Below are positions 10,771 to 21,795 of a DNA stretch of 64,000 bases, one piece after another. Both the position numbers and the translations under genes were made by a program. Source of the DNA: Myotis daubentonii (taxonomy: Eukaryota; Chordata; Mammalia; Chiroptera; Vespertilionidae); NCBI RefSeq assembly GCF_963259705.1, contig NC_081847.1, positions 75,273,469 through 75,337,468 on the forward strand. Reading direction: 5' to 3'. The notes beneath the pieces are model-generated. The model had not been told where the DNA came from. It saw only the letters and a program-made list of their open reading frames with translations, and did not search any database. The stretch's first letter is position 1; each line of letters opens with the position of its first letter.

Positions 10771-10979
10771 GAAGAGGCAGGAGCTCCAAGCTGAGCCTTG
10801 AGCATCTTGCTGGGACCGCTCTACTCTGGCAGCCAGGAGTTCTGTGACATCAGTACAGAATCTGACCCATTCATCACGGTGCCCACAATGCCTAGGACAG
10901 TACGCGGTACACAGTAGGTGCTCAATCATTACTTAATGGAAGTAGGGGAGAAGGAAGGCCACTGGCCCTCTTCTGAACC

Positions 10980-11315
10980 CTACATGATCTGACCTCTGTC
11001 CACCTCTCCTGGCATTATCCCTCTTAATCACCATGAACCCTTTCAGGATCATCCAGGTGTCACCTTCTCTCTGGCATCTCTGAGTCTCCTTGGGTGCTAT
11101 TCTCTTTTCTTGTTCTTCTCTGCCGTCACTTCACCTGGTTAATTCCCACTTAGCCCCCAGGTCTTAGCTTAAATGTCACTTCCTCAGTAAAGCCTCCCTC
11201 ACCATGCCCAGGCTGGGCCAGGCATCCTTATGCACTTTCTGTTCCCTCCCCAAGAACATTCAACGCTATATTGTAGTTGTGTATGGATTTGTTTGTGTCT
11301 GTACTAGACTGTAGG
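10980..11315 (+). repeat. L2 LINE 3' fragment
   Basis: Contains 'tacatgatctgacctctgtc' and 'gtcttagcttaaatgtcact' followed by 'tcctcagtaaagcctccctc', the L2 3' consensus order. Confidence 0.65.
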
Positions 11316-11916
11316 CTCTGGAGGGGTGGGGGAGTAGGAACCATAAACTTTTCAGCTACTGTGACATAGTTCAGGCTCCTGGCCAATGTCTGATGACTGC
11401 AGGAGCAAATAGAGCCTGTCTGGCCTCCACCCAAGACTCAGAACTGGCCAGAGCAACTTTTCTTGGACTGGTCTATGCTTTGTCCTATGGACAACAATGG
11501 TCCCAGGCTGGCCAAAGACTTCTCCATCTCAGAGAGCGTCTTCATCCCTTGACTTATACAAAGAGACCAGTTCCTCTCTTAGCACATCTGATATTCTCAG
11601 GACCATGAGGACAAGACAGCAAGGGCGCAGTAGGCATGTGCTATAATCTCCTCCCTTCCAGAACTTCCATGCCCATGACACGTGGCTGTGCTGAAGAAGA
11701 GTTGTTGACAGAGACTTACATCAGCTACCCAGATGCCTCTGCACATGTGTAACTGGTGCTAGGTATGTGCAGGAAAAGTGATTGCATACCCTTTGGAATG
11801 CAAGCTCTCTGTGGGAAAATCTTGTCCATCTTCTTATTTGGGGTATCCAGCACCTAGTTAGAGCTCAACAAATATTTGTTGAAGGAAAGAACAAATAAAA
11901 TTTTGTTTTTCTTCTA

Positions 11917-13204
11917 AAAAAACAAAACTAAAGATACCAGGGTAAACTAATAAAATATGTACAAGGTCTACATGAAAAAACAGCAAAACTCTGATGGACG
12001 ACATCAAAGAAAAATATAAAAATGGAGAGATATTCCATTTTCATGGATAGGAAGATCAAGATGTCAGTTCTTCCCACTTGAGCTATAGATTCAATGCAAT
12101 TGCCAATCAAAATCTCAGCAAGTTATTTAATGAATATTGACAAACTGATTCTAAGATTTAAATATTTTTTAAATTTATTATTTTGTTAAACTTCCCCCAA
12201 GGATATTTTTCCATTGATTTCTAGAGAGAGTAGAAGGGAGGGGGAGAGAGACAAATATCAATGCAAGAGAGACACATTGCTTGGTTGCCATCTGCACACG
12301 TCTGACCAGGCCCGGGATCAAGCCTGCAACTGAGGTACATGCCCTTGACCAGAATCTAATCCAGGACCTTTCAGTTCACAGGCCAATGCTCTATCCACTG
12401 AGCTAAACCGGCTAGGGCTGATTCTAAGATTTATATGGAGAGGGGAAAGATCCAGTCCAGAATAGCCAACACAATATTGAAGGAGAAGAGCAAAATCAGA
12501 GGACTGATGCCACCTGACTTCAAGACTTATTATCAGGCTACAGTAATCAAGCCAGTGTGATATTGGTGAAAGAATGACAAATAGATCAATGGAACAGAAT
12601 AGAGAACCCAGAAATAGATCCACATAAATATAGTCAACTTTCATTCATTGCTGGTGGGAAACCACTTTTAGTGGTTTCTTGCAAAAGTGAACATACTTTT
12701 ACCATATAATCCAGCAACTGCACGACTTGGTATTTACTCAAAGGAGTTGAAAACTATGTCCACACAAAAACCTGCACGTGGATGTTGACAGCAGCTTTAT
12801 TCATAATCACCAGAACTTAGAAGTAACCAAGAAGTCCTTCAGTAGGTAAATAGATAAATCATGGCACATCCAGACAATGAAATATTAGTGCTAAAAAGAA
12901 AAGAGCTATCAAGCCATGAAAAGACATGGAAGAAACTTAAATGCATATTATTAAGTGAAAGAAGCCAATGAGAAAAGACTACATCAATGATTCCAACTAT
13001 ATCACATTCTAGAAAAGATAAAACTATGGAGACAGTAAAAGAATCAGTGGTTGCCAGGAGTTGGGGAGGGGGAAACAATGAGTAGGTGGAGTGCAGAGGA
13101 CGTTTAGGGCACTGAAAACACTCTGTATGACACCCTAATGATGGATACATGTCATTACACATTTGCCCAAACTCATATTATGTACAACACCAAGAATGAA
13201 CCCT
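11917..13204 (+). mobile_element. L1 LINE fragment (ORF2 3' part plus 3' end), interrupted by a Ves SINE
   Basis: The left part (to 12160) and the part after 12433 are the distal ORF2 region ('caatgcaattgccaatcaaa', 'atagatcaatggaacagaat'). The segment from about 12640 is the L1 3' end ('cattgctggtgggaaacc'). The jump near 12637 suggests an internal deletion. A Ves SINE in the opposite orientation splits it at 12161-12417. Confidence 0.85.
12161..12417 (-). mobile_element. Ves SINE, antisense, inside L1
   Basis: The right end is the reverse-complemented Ves head (CTCTATCCACTGAGCTAAACC then GGCTAGGG). The left end is the reversed AT-rich tail. A perfect 16-bp target duplication, CTGATTCTAAGATTTA, lies at 12145-12160 and 12418-12433. 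Confidence 0.95.
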
Positions 13205-13430
13205 AGCCCTAACTGGTTTGGCTCAGTGGATAGAGCGTCGGCCTGCAGACTCAAGGGTCCCGTGTTCAATTCTGGTCAAGGGCATGTACCTTGGTTGCGG
13301 GCACATCTCCAGTAGGGGGTGTGCAAGAGGCAGCTGATCGATGTTTCTCTCTCATCGATGTTTCTAAACTCTCTATCCCTCTCCCTTCCTCTCTGTAAAA
13401 AAATCAATAATATATATACATATTTTTAAA
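13205..13430 (+). mobile_element. Ves SINE
   Basis: Head 'gccctaactggtttggctca', body with 'gaggcagctgatcgatgttt', tail 'aaaaaaatcaata' plus a (TA)-rich end. Target duplication AAGAATGAACCCT at 13192-13204 and 13431-13443. It sits at the 3' end of the preceding L1. Confidence 0.93.
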
Positions 13431-13439
13431 AAGAATGAA

Positions 13440-14400
13440 CCCTAATGCACACTGTGGACTTTGGGTGATCATGATGTGTCAGTGTAGGTTCATAAATGGC
13501 AACAAATGCCCCAGTCTGATGGGGCTTGTTGAGAATGGGGGAGGCTGTGCATATGTGAGGCCAGGGGGTGTACAGAAAATCTCTGTACCTTCCCTCAGTT
13601 TTGCTGTGAACCTATAGCGGTTCTAAAAAACTAAAGCCCAAACAAACAGAAAGAAATCAGGGAAGCCTATATAAGCGCCAGTGAATCTTCTCGAGAAATG
13701 TGTAGTCTTTCCGAAACGTGGGGTGAGGGAGGAATCGCTTCCTGACGTGGAGTGAACATTCAGGTACTAGGTTTTCTCAAAGGTAAGGAACCACATTTAA
13801 CTCACGGAATGTGGAGAACAGGTGAGCCTCCACCAAAGCTGCAAAGACTATGTCTGTGTGCACTGCCCTCCACCCCTCTCCCCTTCCCCTCTGGAAGGCT
13901 GCCTCCCCACATAGGTATCTTGCCTCCCCCCAACCCACCTTTGTCCTGCAATACGTTATCTCGGGGTCTCAAAGCAATGGTGCTGCTGGTCCAGAAACAT
14001 GACCCTGGGACTTCCCCATTCCCTTCATGAACACATCGGACTTCAACTGTGCCAGGTCCCTGTTCTTCAGGAATTCTGCTTCCAGAATTCTCCCAGAGCC
14101 TCCCCTGCAGCTTCTGCACAGACCCAGGAACCTGATCTCCCTTCTGCCCACAGAGCCTGACCGCCCAGGAACTCTCCAAGGTATCTGCACTGATCCCAAT
14201 TCCTGTCGCTCCCCAAATGCCCTGCACTCGTCTTTAATTTCTGTTGCTCCCCTAACCTCATCTCTCACCTTATTTCTCGCCTCCATTTTTAAAAACAGCC
14301 CAATTATTTCATGTCTTCAGGCAAGTCATAAAGATAAAAATATTCCCAGCCCTCCAGGTAGGAGTTGCATACACATAAACACTAAAACGGCTTCACAGCC
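13440..14400. other. Short L1 remnant then unassigned intronic sequence
   Basis: The first ~190 bp continues the L1 3' tail ('cactgtggactttgggtgat'). From about 13650 I recognise no repeat and no coding similarity. Confidence 0.5.
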
Positions 14401-14404
14401 ATCA

Positions 14405-14630
14405 TCATAATATCTAACATTTATTGAGTATTTTCCAAGTGTGAGGCACTCTGCTAACACATTGCACGTCTCATCCCAGGTAATGCCCACAACAACCCTA
14501 TGACTTAGCTGCTATTATGAACTCATTCCACAGAGAACTTCTATAATTTTCTCAAGTTCACTTACCTAATAAGTGTTGAGATTCAGTTGTAGTCTGGTTG
14601 ATTCCAGGCACAACCAGTGTTTTAGACACA
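14405..14630 (-). repeat. MIR SINE, antisense
   Basis: Contains 'atctaacatttattgagtat', 'gtgtgaggcactctgctaac' and 'acaacaaccctatgacttag', reverse MIR order. Confidence 0.75.
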
Positions 14631-14961
14631 AATAGTGACAAGAGATTCTCACTCCAATATAACCAAGAATAAAAATCCATTCCTATCGATATTTAGGCAG
14701 AAAAAACAAGTTGCCTGTAAGGGGGGTGGGGATTCCTCCTGCTCTCACCTGTTCACTTTGAACCTTCCGTCTGGTTTCCCTGGTCCCAGTCTGCTGTTTC
14801 ATAACCACTTCCTCTACTCCCTTGCCTTTTGGCCTAGTTCTCAGTTTCCTCCCACAGATGCTGTGTCCTGCTCCTGCCCCTCGGCACTGTGCTACCTGGG
14901 ACAGGACAAATTCCACTCTGGGCTCTGCTTGTTTAACCCAGGAAGGCAAAGAAGATTTGAA

Positions 14962-15217
14962 AAATTTATTATTTTTTTATTTTTTGATAATCCTCACTGG
15001 AGATTATTCTTTCCATTGCTTTTTAGAGAGAGAGAGTGAAAGGGAGGGAGCAAGAGAGAGAAACATTGATGCAAGAGAGACACATTGATTGGTTGCCTCC
15101 CACATGCTCCCTAATTGAGGGAACCCATACCCCAGGTACATGCCCTTGGCCAGAATCAAACCTGAGACACTGATGCCTGGGCCTACACTCTAACCACTTG
15201 GCAACATTGGCCAGGGC
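14962..15217 (-). mobile_element. Ves SINE, antisense
   Basis: Right end shows the reversed head ('cactggc...ttggccagggc' type), the centre shows 'agagagaaacattgatgc', and the left end is the reversed AT-rich tail with 'tcctcactggagatta'. Target duplication AAGATTTGAA at 14952-14961 and 15218-15227. Confidence 0.9.
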
Positions 15218-15539
15218 AAGATTTGAACATTTTAAGGTAATCACCTGAGAAATTTAAATCAGGATTTACATCTTCCTTATCAATGAAAAAATAAAAGCAA
15301 ATAAACATAGACTTCATTATTAATATAAATAAACATAGAATTCAAAGTCACAAAATGAAAAAACACACACATAGAAACATCAAAGTTGCAAAGCATGAAA
15401 TAAAATTACCAAAAACCAAACCTCTACTATAATAACACATAAAATTATTTATCCTCCCCTATAAAGCAGTGCAAATTTGGTTGCCAATAGGACAAAAAAT
15501 TCAATTGTGTGTTGCTTATAAGAGCTATATCCCAACAAA

Positions 15540-16173
15540 ATAACAAGAGAGATTAAAAATTATGGAGTTTCCTCAAAAAATTAAACATGGAACTGCCGTT
15601 TGACCCAGCAATCTCACTTCTGGGACTATATCCTAAGAATCCCAAACTATCAATCAGAAAGAAGATATGCACCCCTATGTTCATAGCAGCACAATTTACA
15701 ATAGCTAAGATCTGGAAACAGCCCATCAGTAGATGAGTGGATAAAGAGCTTCAATACACTTATACAATGGAATACTATGCGGCTGTAAAAAACGAAGAAC
15801 CTCAGGAAAAAAAAAAAAAAAAGAAGGACCTCTTACCCTTTGAGACAGCATGGAGGGACCTGGAGACTGTTATGGTAATCAAAATAAGCCAGTTAGAGAA
15901 AGATAAATATCAAGTGATCTGACTTGTATGTGGAATCTAATGAACAAAATCAACTGATGAACAAAATCCAGAGGCATAGATGCTTGGGACAGATGACAGA
16001 TCTCAGAGGTGAGTGGAGTGGAGGGGATGGAAAGAGATTAACCAAAGAACATATATGCATATATGCATAACCCATGGACACAGAAAATAGTGTGGGGAAG
16101 TCCTGGATTGGTGTTGGGGATGGGTGGATGGGGCTAAGGGAGAGAGGGAAGATGAGGGACATCTGTAATACTA
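15540..16173 (+). mobile_element. L1 LINE 3' end
   Basis: Contains 'tttgacccagcaatctcact', 'gttcatagcagcacaattta', 'caatggaatactatgcggct' and 'tgtggaatctaatgaacaaa'. It looks younger than the other L1 fragments in the window. An A-run at 15809-15822 interrupts it. It ends exactly where the Helitron array starts. Confidence 0.85.
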
Positions 16174-18013
16174 TCCTATCTAATAAAAGAGAAACATGGT
16201 AATTGGCGTACGACCGCTGCCCTTCCCATTGGCTAATCAGGGCAATATGCAAATTAACTGCCAGCCAAGATGGCAGCCGGTAGCCAGGCAGCTTGAAACT
16301 AACATGAGGCTTGCTTGCTTCAGTGACGGAGGACTCCAACGTTCCCCGCCTGCCTTGCCGGCCTCTGAGCCTGCAGTTTAAGAAACATTGTAACAAATAT
16401 AGAAGCTAAACAAAACCCCAGAAACCAGCTTTCAGCGAGCTGGGATCTCAGAGCTGGAGTTGATACAGAGTTTTGATTATAGAACCTAAACAAACTAGAT
16501 ACCTTCTTTCAGCAGCAGAGGCCTCAGAGCTGGAGCCAGAGCTAAAGCTGGACCAGAATAAAAAAGGAAAAAAAAAGAAAAAAAGGGGCAGTTGGGAGCT
16601 TCAGTCCCAGCCTGAAAACAGCCCTCCGCCCCTCACCCAGGCTGGCCAGGCACCCCAGTGGGGACCCCCACCCTGAAGGGTGTGTGACCAGCTGCAAACA
16701 GCCATCATCCCCTCATCCAGGCTGGCCAGGCACCCCAGTGGGGACCCCCACCCTGATCCAGGACACCCTTCAGAGCAAACCAGCGGGCCCCCACCCATGC
16801 ACCAGGTCTCTACCCTATATAGTAAAAGGGTAATATGCCTCCCAGCACCGGGATCAGCGGAGCCGCGAGGCCTCCAGGCACCAGGATCAGCGTGACAGGG
16901 GGCAGCGCCCAAACCCCCTGATCACCCTGCGGCTCTGTGTGTGACAGGGGGCTGGGCCACAACCTCCCTATCGGCCCTGCTCTGTTCCTGACAGGGGAAG
17001 GCACCCCAACCCCCTGATCGGCCCTGATCTGTGCCTGATAGGGGGGAGCTCCCCAACCCCCTGATTGCCCTGCGGCTCTGTGTGTGACAGGGTGCGGCGC
17101 CCCAACCCCTCCACCCCACGGGCCCTGCTCTGTGTGTGACGGGGTGCGGTACCCCAACCCCCCCCCACACGGGCCCTGCTCTGTGACAGGGTAGAGCCAT
17201 AACCTCCCCATCGGCCCTGCCCTGAGTGTGACAGTGGCGGTGCCCCAACCCCCTGATCGGTCCTGCTCTGTGGGTGATAGAGGGTGGCGCCCCAACCCCC
17301 TGATCGGCCCTGCTCTGTGTGTGACAGGGGGCGGTGCCCCAACTCCCCTATCGGCCCTACTCTGTGAGTGACAGGGGGGAGCTCCCCAACCCCCTGATAG
17401 GCCCTTCTCTGTGCGTGACAGGGGGGAGCTCCCCAACCCCCTGATGGGCCCTGCTCTGTGCGTGACGGGGGGGGGAGCTCCCCAACCCCCTGATGGGCCC
17501 TGCTCTGTGCATGACGGGGGGGGGGAGCTCCCCAACCCCCTGATCGACCCTGCTCTGTGTGTGACAGGGGGGAGCTCCCCAACCCCCTAATGGGCCCTGC
17601 TCTATGCGTGACAGGGGGCAGTGCCCCAACCCCCTGATGGGCCCTGCTCTGTGCGTGACAGGGGGTGGCGCCACAACCTCCCCATCGACCCTGCCTTGAC
17701 TGTGACAGGGGGCGGTGCCCCAACCCCCCAATCGGCCCTACCCTGAGTGTGACTGAGGGTGGCATCGCAACCTCCCGATCCGCCCTGCTCTGTGCATGAC
17801 AGGGGGCGGCGCCCCAACTCCCCAAATGGCCCTGCACTGAGCCTGACCAGGGTCTGCACCTAGGTATTAGGCCTGCCCTCTGCCACCCGGGAGCAGGCCT
17901 AAGCCAGCAGGTCGTTATCGCCCGAGGGGTCCCAGACTGCGAGAGGGCACAGGCCAGGCTGAGGGACCCCCCTCACCCCCGAGTGCACAAATTTTTGTGC
18001 ACTGGGCCTCTAG
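16174..18013 (+). mobile_element. HeliBat-type Helitron, composite, 1.84 kb
   Basis: It begins TCCTATCTAATAAAAG after an A (16173) and ends GTGCACTGGGCCTCTAG, followed by T. These are the terminal features of bat Helitrons, with a GTGCACAAATTTTTGTGCAC hairpin before the CTAG end. A second Helitron-like head (CCTATATAGTAAAAGGGTAA) lies inside at about 16811, so the unit may be two elements sharing one 3' end. No Rep/helicase coding is present, so it is nonautonomous. Between the heads is ~0.6 kb of non-terminal DNA with a duplicated ~78-bp segment (about 16627-16675 and 16706-16755), possibly captured sequence. Confidence 0.9.
16890..17840 (+). repeat. GC-rich minisatellite inside the Helitron, ~48-bp unit
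   Basis: About 18-20 tandem units of roughly 45-53 bp, each following the pattern 'ccctgatcggccctgctctg', 'tgtgtgacagggggcgg', 'tgccccaacc'. Units vary in the central GGCGGTGCC/GGGAGCTCC part. Because most units are close to a multiple of three, the minus strand stays open for 289 codons (16968-17837) as a repetitive Gly/Pro/Ser-rich frame, which I regard as noncoding. Confidence 0.92.
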
Positions 18014-18353
18014 TCCTATGTAATAAAAGGTAATATGCTAATTGACCCTCACACTGTTGCAAAGGTGGCAGCACCCACAGCCAATAAGGAAGAAATATGC
18101 TAATTGACTGTCCCACCCTCAAAAAGATGGCTATGCCCACAGCCACAAGGTGGCTGGCAGGGGAGGGCAGTTGTAGGCGATCAGGCCAGCAGGGGAGGGC
18201 AGTTGGGGCAAATCTCTGTGGGATCGGGTCTAAACCGGCAGTCGGACATCCCCCAAGGGGTCCCAGATTGGAGAGGGTGCATTCTGGGCTAAGGGGCACC
18301 CCCCCACACACACCCAGTGTATGAATTTTGTGCACCGGGCCTCTAGCCTCTAG
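18014..18353 (+). mobile_element. HeliBat-type Helitron, abutting the previous one
   Basis: TCCTATGTAATAAAAGG starts on the base after the CTAG of the upstream element. The 3' end reads GTGCACCGGGCCTCTAG (to 18346) and is followed by a repeated CCTCTAG (to 18353) then T, so the exact end has a 7-bp ambiguity. It is about 340 bp with no coding capacity. Twin motifs 'ggcaggggagggcagttg' occur at 18156 and 18188. Confidence 0.9.
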
Positions 18354-18417
18354 TCAACAATAAATAAATAAAATAAAAGTAGAGGAATGCTCAAATGGAA
18401 AACAGCAAATGCAAACA

Positions 18418-18437
18418 CATACACACACACACACACA
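18418..18437. repeat. (CA)n microsatellite
   Basis: A short pure CA tract. Confidence 0.9.
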
Positions 18438-18529
18438 AACCAGAGGTAGCAACATTATTACTATGATGCAGAATAGAATTCAGGGCCAAAAGATGAGGCA
18501 ATCTACTTTGGGCTGATTTAAAAAGATAC

Positions 18530-19015
18530 TTCAAAATGGAATCATAAACAGAAAGCAAATCTGTGGTTGCTTGGTCCTAGCAGTGGGGTGGGGAGAATGA
18601 AGTCGCTATTAATTAGGAAACCTTATGAGTTGCATCATAAGTAAAGGAAAATTCAGGAAAACAAAAATTAGCATATAAGCCAAAAACTCATTTTTTCCCA
18701 GGAATCTTTAGCTCATATACACTCTAAAGAAAAGATCAGAAGAGAGACAAAGATTTATGGACAAAGATGTTCACAGCAGCATGGTTTATGTACATTGCTT
18801 ATAATCAAGAAATACTAGAAGCAGCCCAAGTGCCTAAACAATGGGGGACTGAGTAAGTACATGTGGAACATCTGAAAAATGGAGCATTCTGCAGATGGTA
18901 TCTTGGAGGGACTTTAAACGACGTGGGGGAAATGCTTGATAGATAATGTAGAATGGAAAAATAAGAGATCAAAATGATACTTTCAATGCAATGTCCGCTG
19001 GAAAGGAAATATGCA

Positions 19016-19055
<40 letters not shown>

Positions 19056-19060
19056 CTCAT
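18530..19060 (+). mobile_element. Diverged L1 LINE 3' fragment with (CA)n end
   Basis: Phrases such as 'cagaaagcaaatctgtggtt', 'tgttcacagcagcatggttt' and 'gaagcagcccaagtgcctaa' match L1 3' regions. A (CA)n tract at 19016-19053 follows. Confidence 0.65.
19016..19053. repeat. (CA)n microsatellite
   Basis: Pure CA dinucleotides, about 18 units. Confidence 0.95.
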
Positions 19061-19385
19061 TGGAAAAATGTTAAGATAATAACTGTGGTTATTTGTGATT
19101 TTTTATTTTTTAGTTGCTATAATTTTCCAAACATTTAAAAGTATGTACGTATTACTTTTATAATCACAATTTTCCGTTTTCACTAAAAACGAAACAAAAC
19201 AAAACAAAAAACCCAAAAACTCTCCACAGAACCACAGCCCAGGGGTAAGAACCATGTTTCTGCTAAGTTTCTTGGGCGGAAATGAGTTCTCACGCTGGCT
19301 GAGACCACGAAGGAAACGCTGAGGCTGGGATTTCTGTGTTGGGTAGGAAGTTAAATGACAACAATAGCAACCCCTTTGTTTGTAT

Positions 19386-19704
19386 TATGCAAGGGCTGGC
19401 AAACTATTAGTATATAGTCCAATGGCTAAATCTTGCAATTTTAAACTGCTTCCAAGGATGGCTTCTATATATATATATATATATTTTTTAATGGTGGGGG
19501 GGGAGTCAAAGAAGAAGATTTCATGACACCTGAAAATGATTTGAAAGTCAGTTATCAGTGTCCATAAGTGGAGTTTCATTGGAACACACACGCATTTGTT
19601 CATATAGTGCCCATGGCTGCTTTCTCCTTCATAACTGAGACTGCATGCCCCCCACAGCCTATGGTATTTCTTATCTGGCCTTTACAGAAACAGTATACTG
19701 ATCC
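19386..19704 (+). mobile_element. Old hAT-type MITE, 'GGCAAACTA...TTTCATTGGAACAC' family, copy 2
   Basis: Starts 'gcaagggctggcaaactatt', contains 'gagtttcattggaacacaca' and 'catagtgcccatggctgctt', and ends 'tatactgatccctgg'. A (TA)n tract and about 90 extra bases (19468-19560) separate its left and right parts. Confidence 0.65.
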
Positions 19705-19709
19705 CTGGT

Positions 19710-20650
19710 GCAACTCTTTGTGGCTAACAAAGATGTTGAAAACCACCACCGTTTCACTCTCACAATAAAAGCTGAATGGGCCCAGGTAGCGGAGGAAGAG
19801 ATACATGTGTGTCCCAGGTGGACCTCGAGCTCATGGCCAGGAGGGGCACGAGCAGATCGGGCTCAATTTCTTCACCTGCCAAGGACTGAAGGGGTACAAC
19901 CCCCACCCCAAGAGCGGGCTGTCGTTCACCTTTCTCCTCATCATCTCACCACAACCCCCCAACTTAGCCACCTCTTCCTTCCAAAAGCAGTCACATTTCC
20001 TGCCAAGAGCGTGACCTTCTGCAACCTGTGTGGTGGAGGCCACAGCTGCAAACAGGATGGTATTTTTATCTAGCTCCTGCTTCCTGTTTATTGGCGGGGG
20101 GCTTTTATTTGCTGGTATTTCATCTTGTCATTTCTGATACAGACGCGGCTCCCTTGTTGCATCAGAACAGAGATAACTGTCTCCTCAAAGGGTAGGCTGC
20201 CGGCCACCAGCCACCTGCCCCGGGGCCCCTCCTGGCACCCTCCCCTCCTGCTGCACCACCTCCTGTGACATGGATACACATTTTCTGCCTGTTCAGGAGC
20301 AGAAACCGGGGAGGCTGGGGAGGCAGGGAGGAAACGGAGCATTTCTACTGCAGGGAATGGAAAAAACCACTCTAGTCGAGAAAAGCTGGCTGAGCCGGGA
20401 GGGAGTAAGTTGCAGAGCTCTGGGCCCACTGTTCCTAGCAAGGCCTGGCTGGGAGGGCCCGGGGCAGCGGCTGTGGACAGAGTTCATTCAGTGCAGGACT
20501 TGGGAGTTCTTTGCTGGGAATGTCCTCAGACCTGGGATCTGGGCATCATTTGCGAATGCTCCCAGCAATAGATGAAAATGGACTGTCCTCCACCCTCTGT
20601 CCCCAGGACTCACAGCCCGAAGTGGGAACAAGAGCGGCGGCATCCGTGTC
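19710..20650. other. Non-repeat intronic block surrounding the candidate enhancer
   Basis: No repeat family recognised across this stretch apart from the candidate regulatory motifs listed separately. It is one of the longer repeat-free runs in the intron. Confidence 0.45.
20030..20180. promoter_or_regulatory. Candidate endothelial/haematopoietic enhancer: E-box, GATA and FOX:ETS-like motifs
   Basis: Within ~150 non-repetitive bases lie CAGCTG (20043-20048), AAACAGGATG (20050-20059), TTATCT, i.e. GATA on minus (20066-20071), CAATAAACAGGAAG on minus (20080-20093) and AGATAA (20171-20176). AATAAACAGGAA-type sequence resembles the published FOX:ETS composite of endothelial enhancers, and PPP1R16B/TIMAP is known as an endothelial-enriched gene. 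Function is inferred only. Confidence 0.35.
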
Positions 20651-20654
20651 TAAC

Positions 20655-20870
20655 AAGCTCACATTTATGGAGCCCTTGCTGCGTACCTAGCATGATGCAG
20701 GACCTGCCTCATTCAATCCCCACGACAGGCCCACACAGGAGGGAGGCAGCCTCTTTGATTTCTCTCATTTTACAAATGGGGATACTGAGGCACCACCAGT
20801 TTAATTAACTTGCCCCAAACCACTCTGGGAAGAGGTTCCAGTAAGCCCACACTTGAACTCCATGCTTGCT
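20655..20870 (-). repeat. MIR SINE, antisense
   Basis: Contains 'acatttatggagcccttgct', 'tttacaaatggggatactga' and 'ggcaccaccagtttaattaa', reverse MIR order. Confidence 0.75.
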
Positions 20871-21129
20871 CCGCCATGATGGTTTCAATGCATGTCTTGG
20901 TGCTAAACCTGAGCCCACATGTGAGAGCTGAGGATGCACAGCCTGGAGACTCTCCGTGTCCTGTGCCACCAGCATGTCCAGCACAGGCTCTCAGCCAGCG
21001 GGATGTAACAGCTACTCTGACCTTTGCTACAAACTCTCTCACCCTAGAGAGAGGCCACCAAAACGTACCTCTTAGAGAGAGCAATCTACCTAAGCATTGC
21101 CCCTGGCATGAAAACACAGGTGTGATGGC

Positions 21130-21250
21130 TAAGAATTCAGACCCCACCACTCCCTAGTGATTGGATCTCAGGTACGTCATCTCCTCTATCTGAGCCCCAG
21201 TTTCCCTTATCTGTAAAAGAGTAGTTGCAAACTCATAAGATTATCAGAGA
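21130..21250 (+). repeat. MIR SINE fragment
   Basis: Contains 'tgagccccagtttcccttat' and 'ctgtaaaagagtagttgcaa', MIR core in sense. Confidence 0.65.
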
Positions 21251-21631
21251 GGGAGGGTATAAAAAACCTCCCCCACCACAGTCAGTCAAATTTCCATTAA
21301 CCAGGGAAATTCTTCACTGACTCCTATAGCTGAGTAAGGATTTCTATTTCCACCCACAGTGCTGAGAACACATCACTTATCATCTGGGTCTCTTTCTTGT
21401 TCTAGGGATACCACTCAAGCTTCCCTCCTGTGTGAGGATGGGGCTGGTCTTGAATCACCCTCCTGAGCTAAGTGTACCCCCTGACCGGCTGGAGAGAGGT
21501 GGGGAGGAGACTGCAATCTCCTGTCCCCAGTAGCCACCTACAGCTTTCTAAATCACAAACCTAGATGTGCTTCTCTCCTGCTCAAAAGCCTCTCTGGCTC
21601 CCCATTGCCTTCACACTGTCCATGAGCTCAC

Positions 21632-21795
21632 CCAGTGGTCCTCAGAGTGCGGTCCCAGCACCAGCAGCATCACTGGGAACTTGTTGGAAATGCAAGTCCT
21701 GTGGCTCCACCCTGGACCTACTGAATCAGGAGCTCTGGGGGAGGTCCCACAACTTGGGGTTTAATAAGCCCTCCCGATGACTCTGATACTCCGGC
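21632..21795 (+). mobile_element. MER5A-like hAT-Charlie MITE
   Basis: Reads 'agtggtcctcagagtgcggt', 'cactgggaacttgttggaaa', 'tgcaagtcctgtggctccac' and 'actgaatcaggagctctggg', the well-known MER5A sequence. It predates the bat lineage. Confidence 0.88.

Noticed and set aside
16968..17837. 289-codon open frame on minus as a gene
   Set aside because: It is the translation of a ~48-bp tandem repeat inside a Helitron; no start context, no homologous protein, unit lengths vary.
16890..17840. CRISPR-like array from the regular ~48-bp units
   Set aside because: Units are contiguous without unique spacers, lie in a Helitron, and the genome is mammalian.
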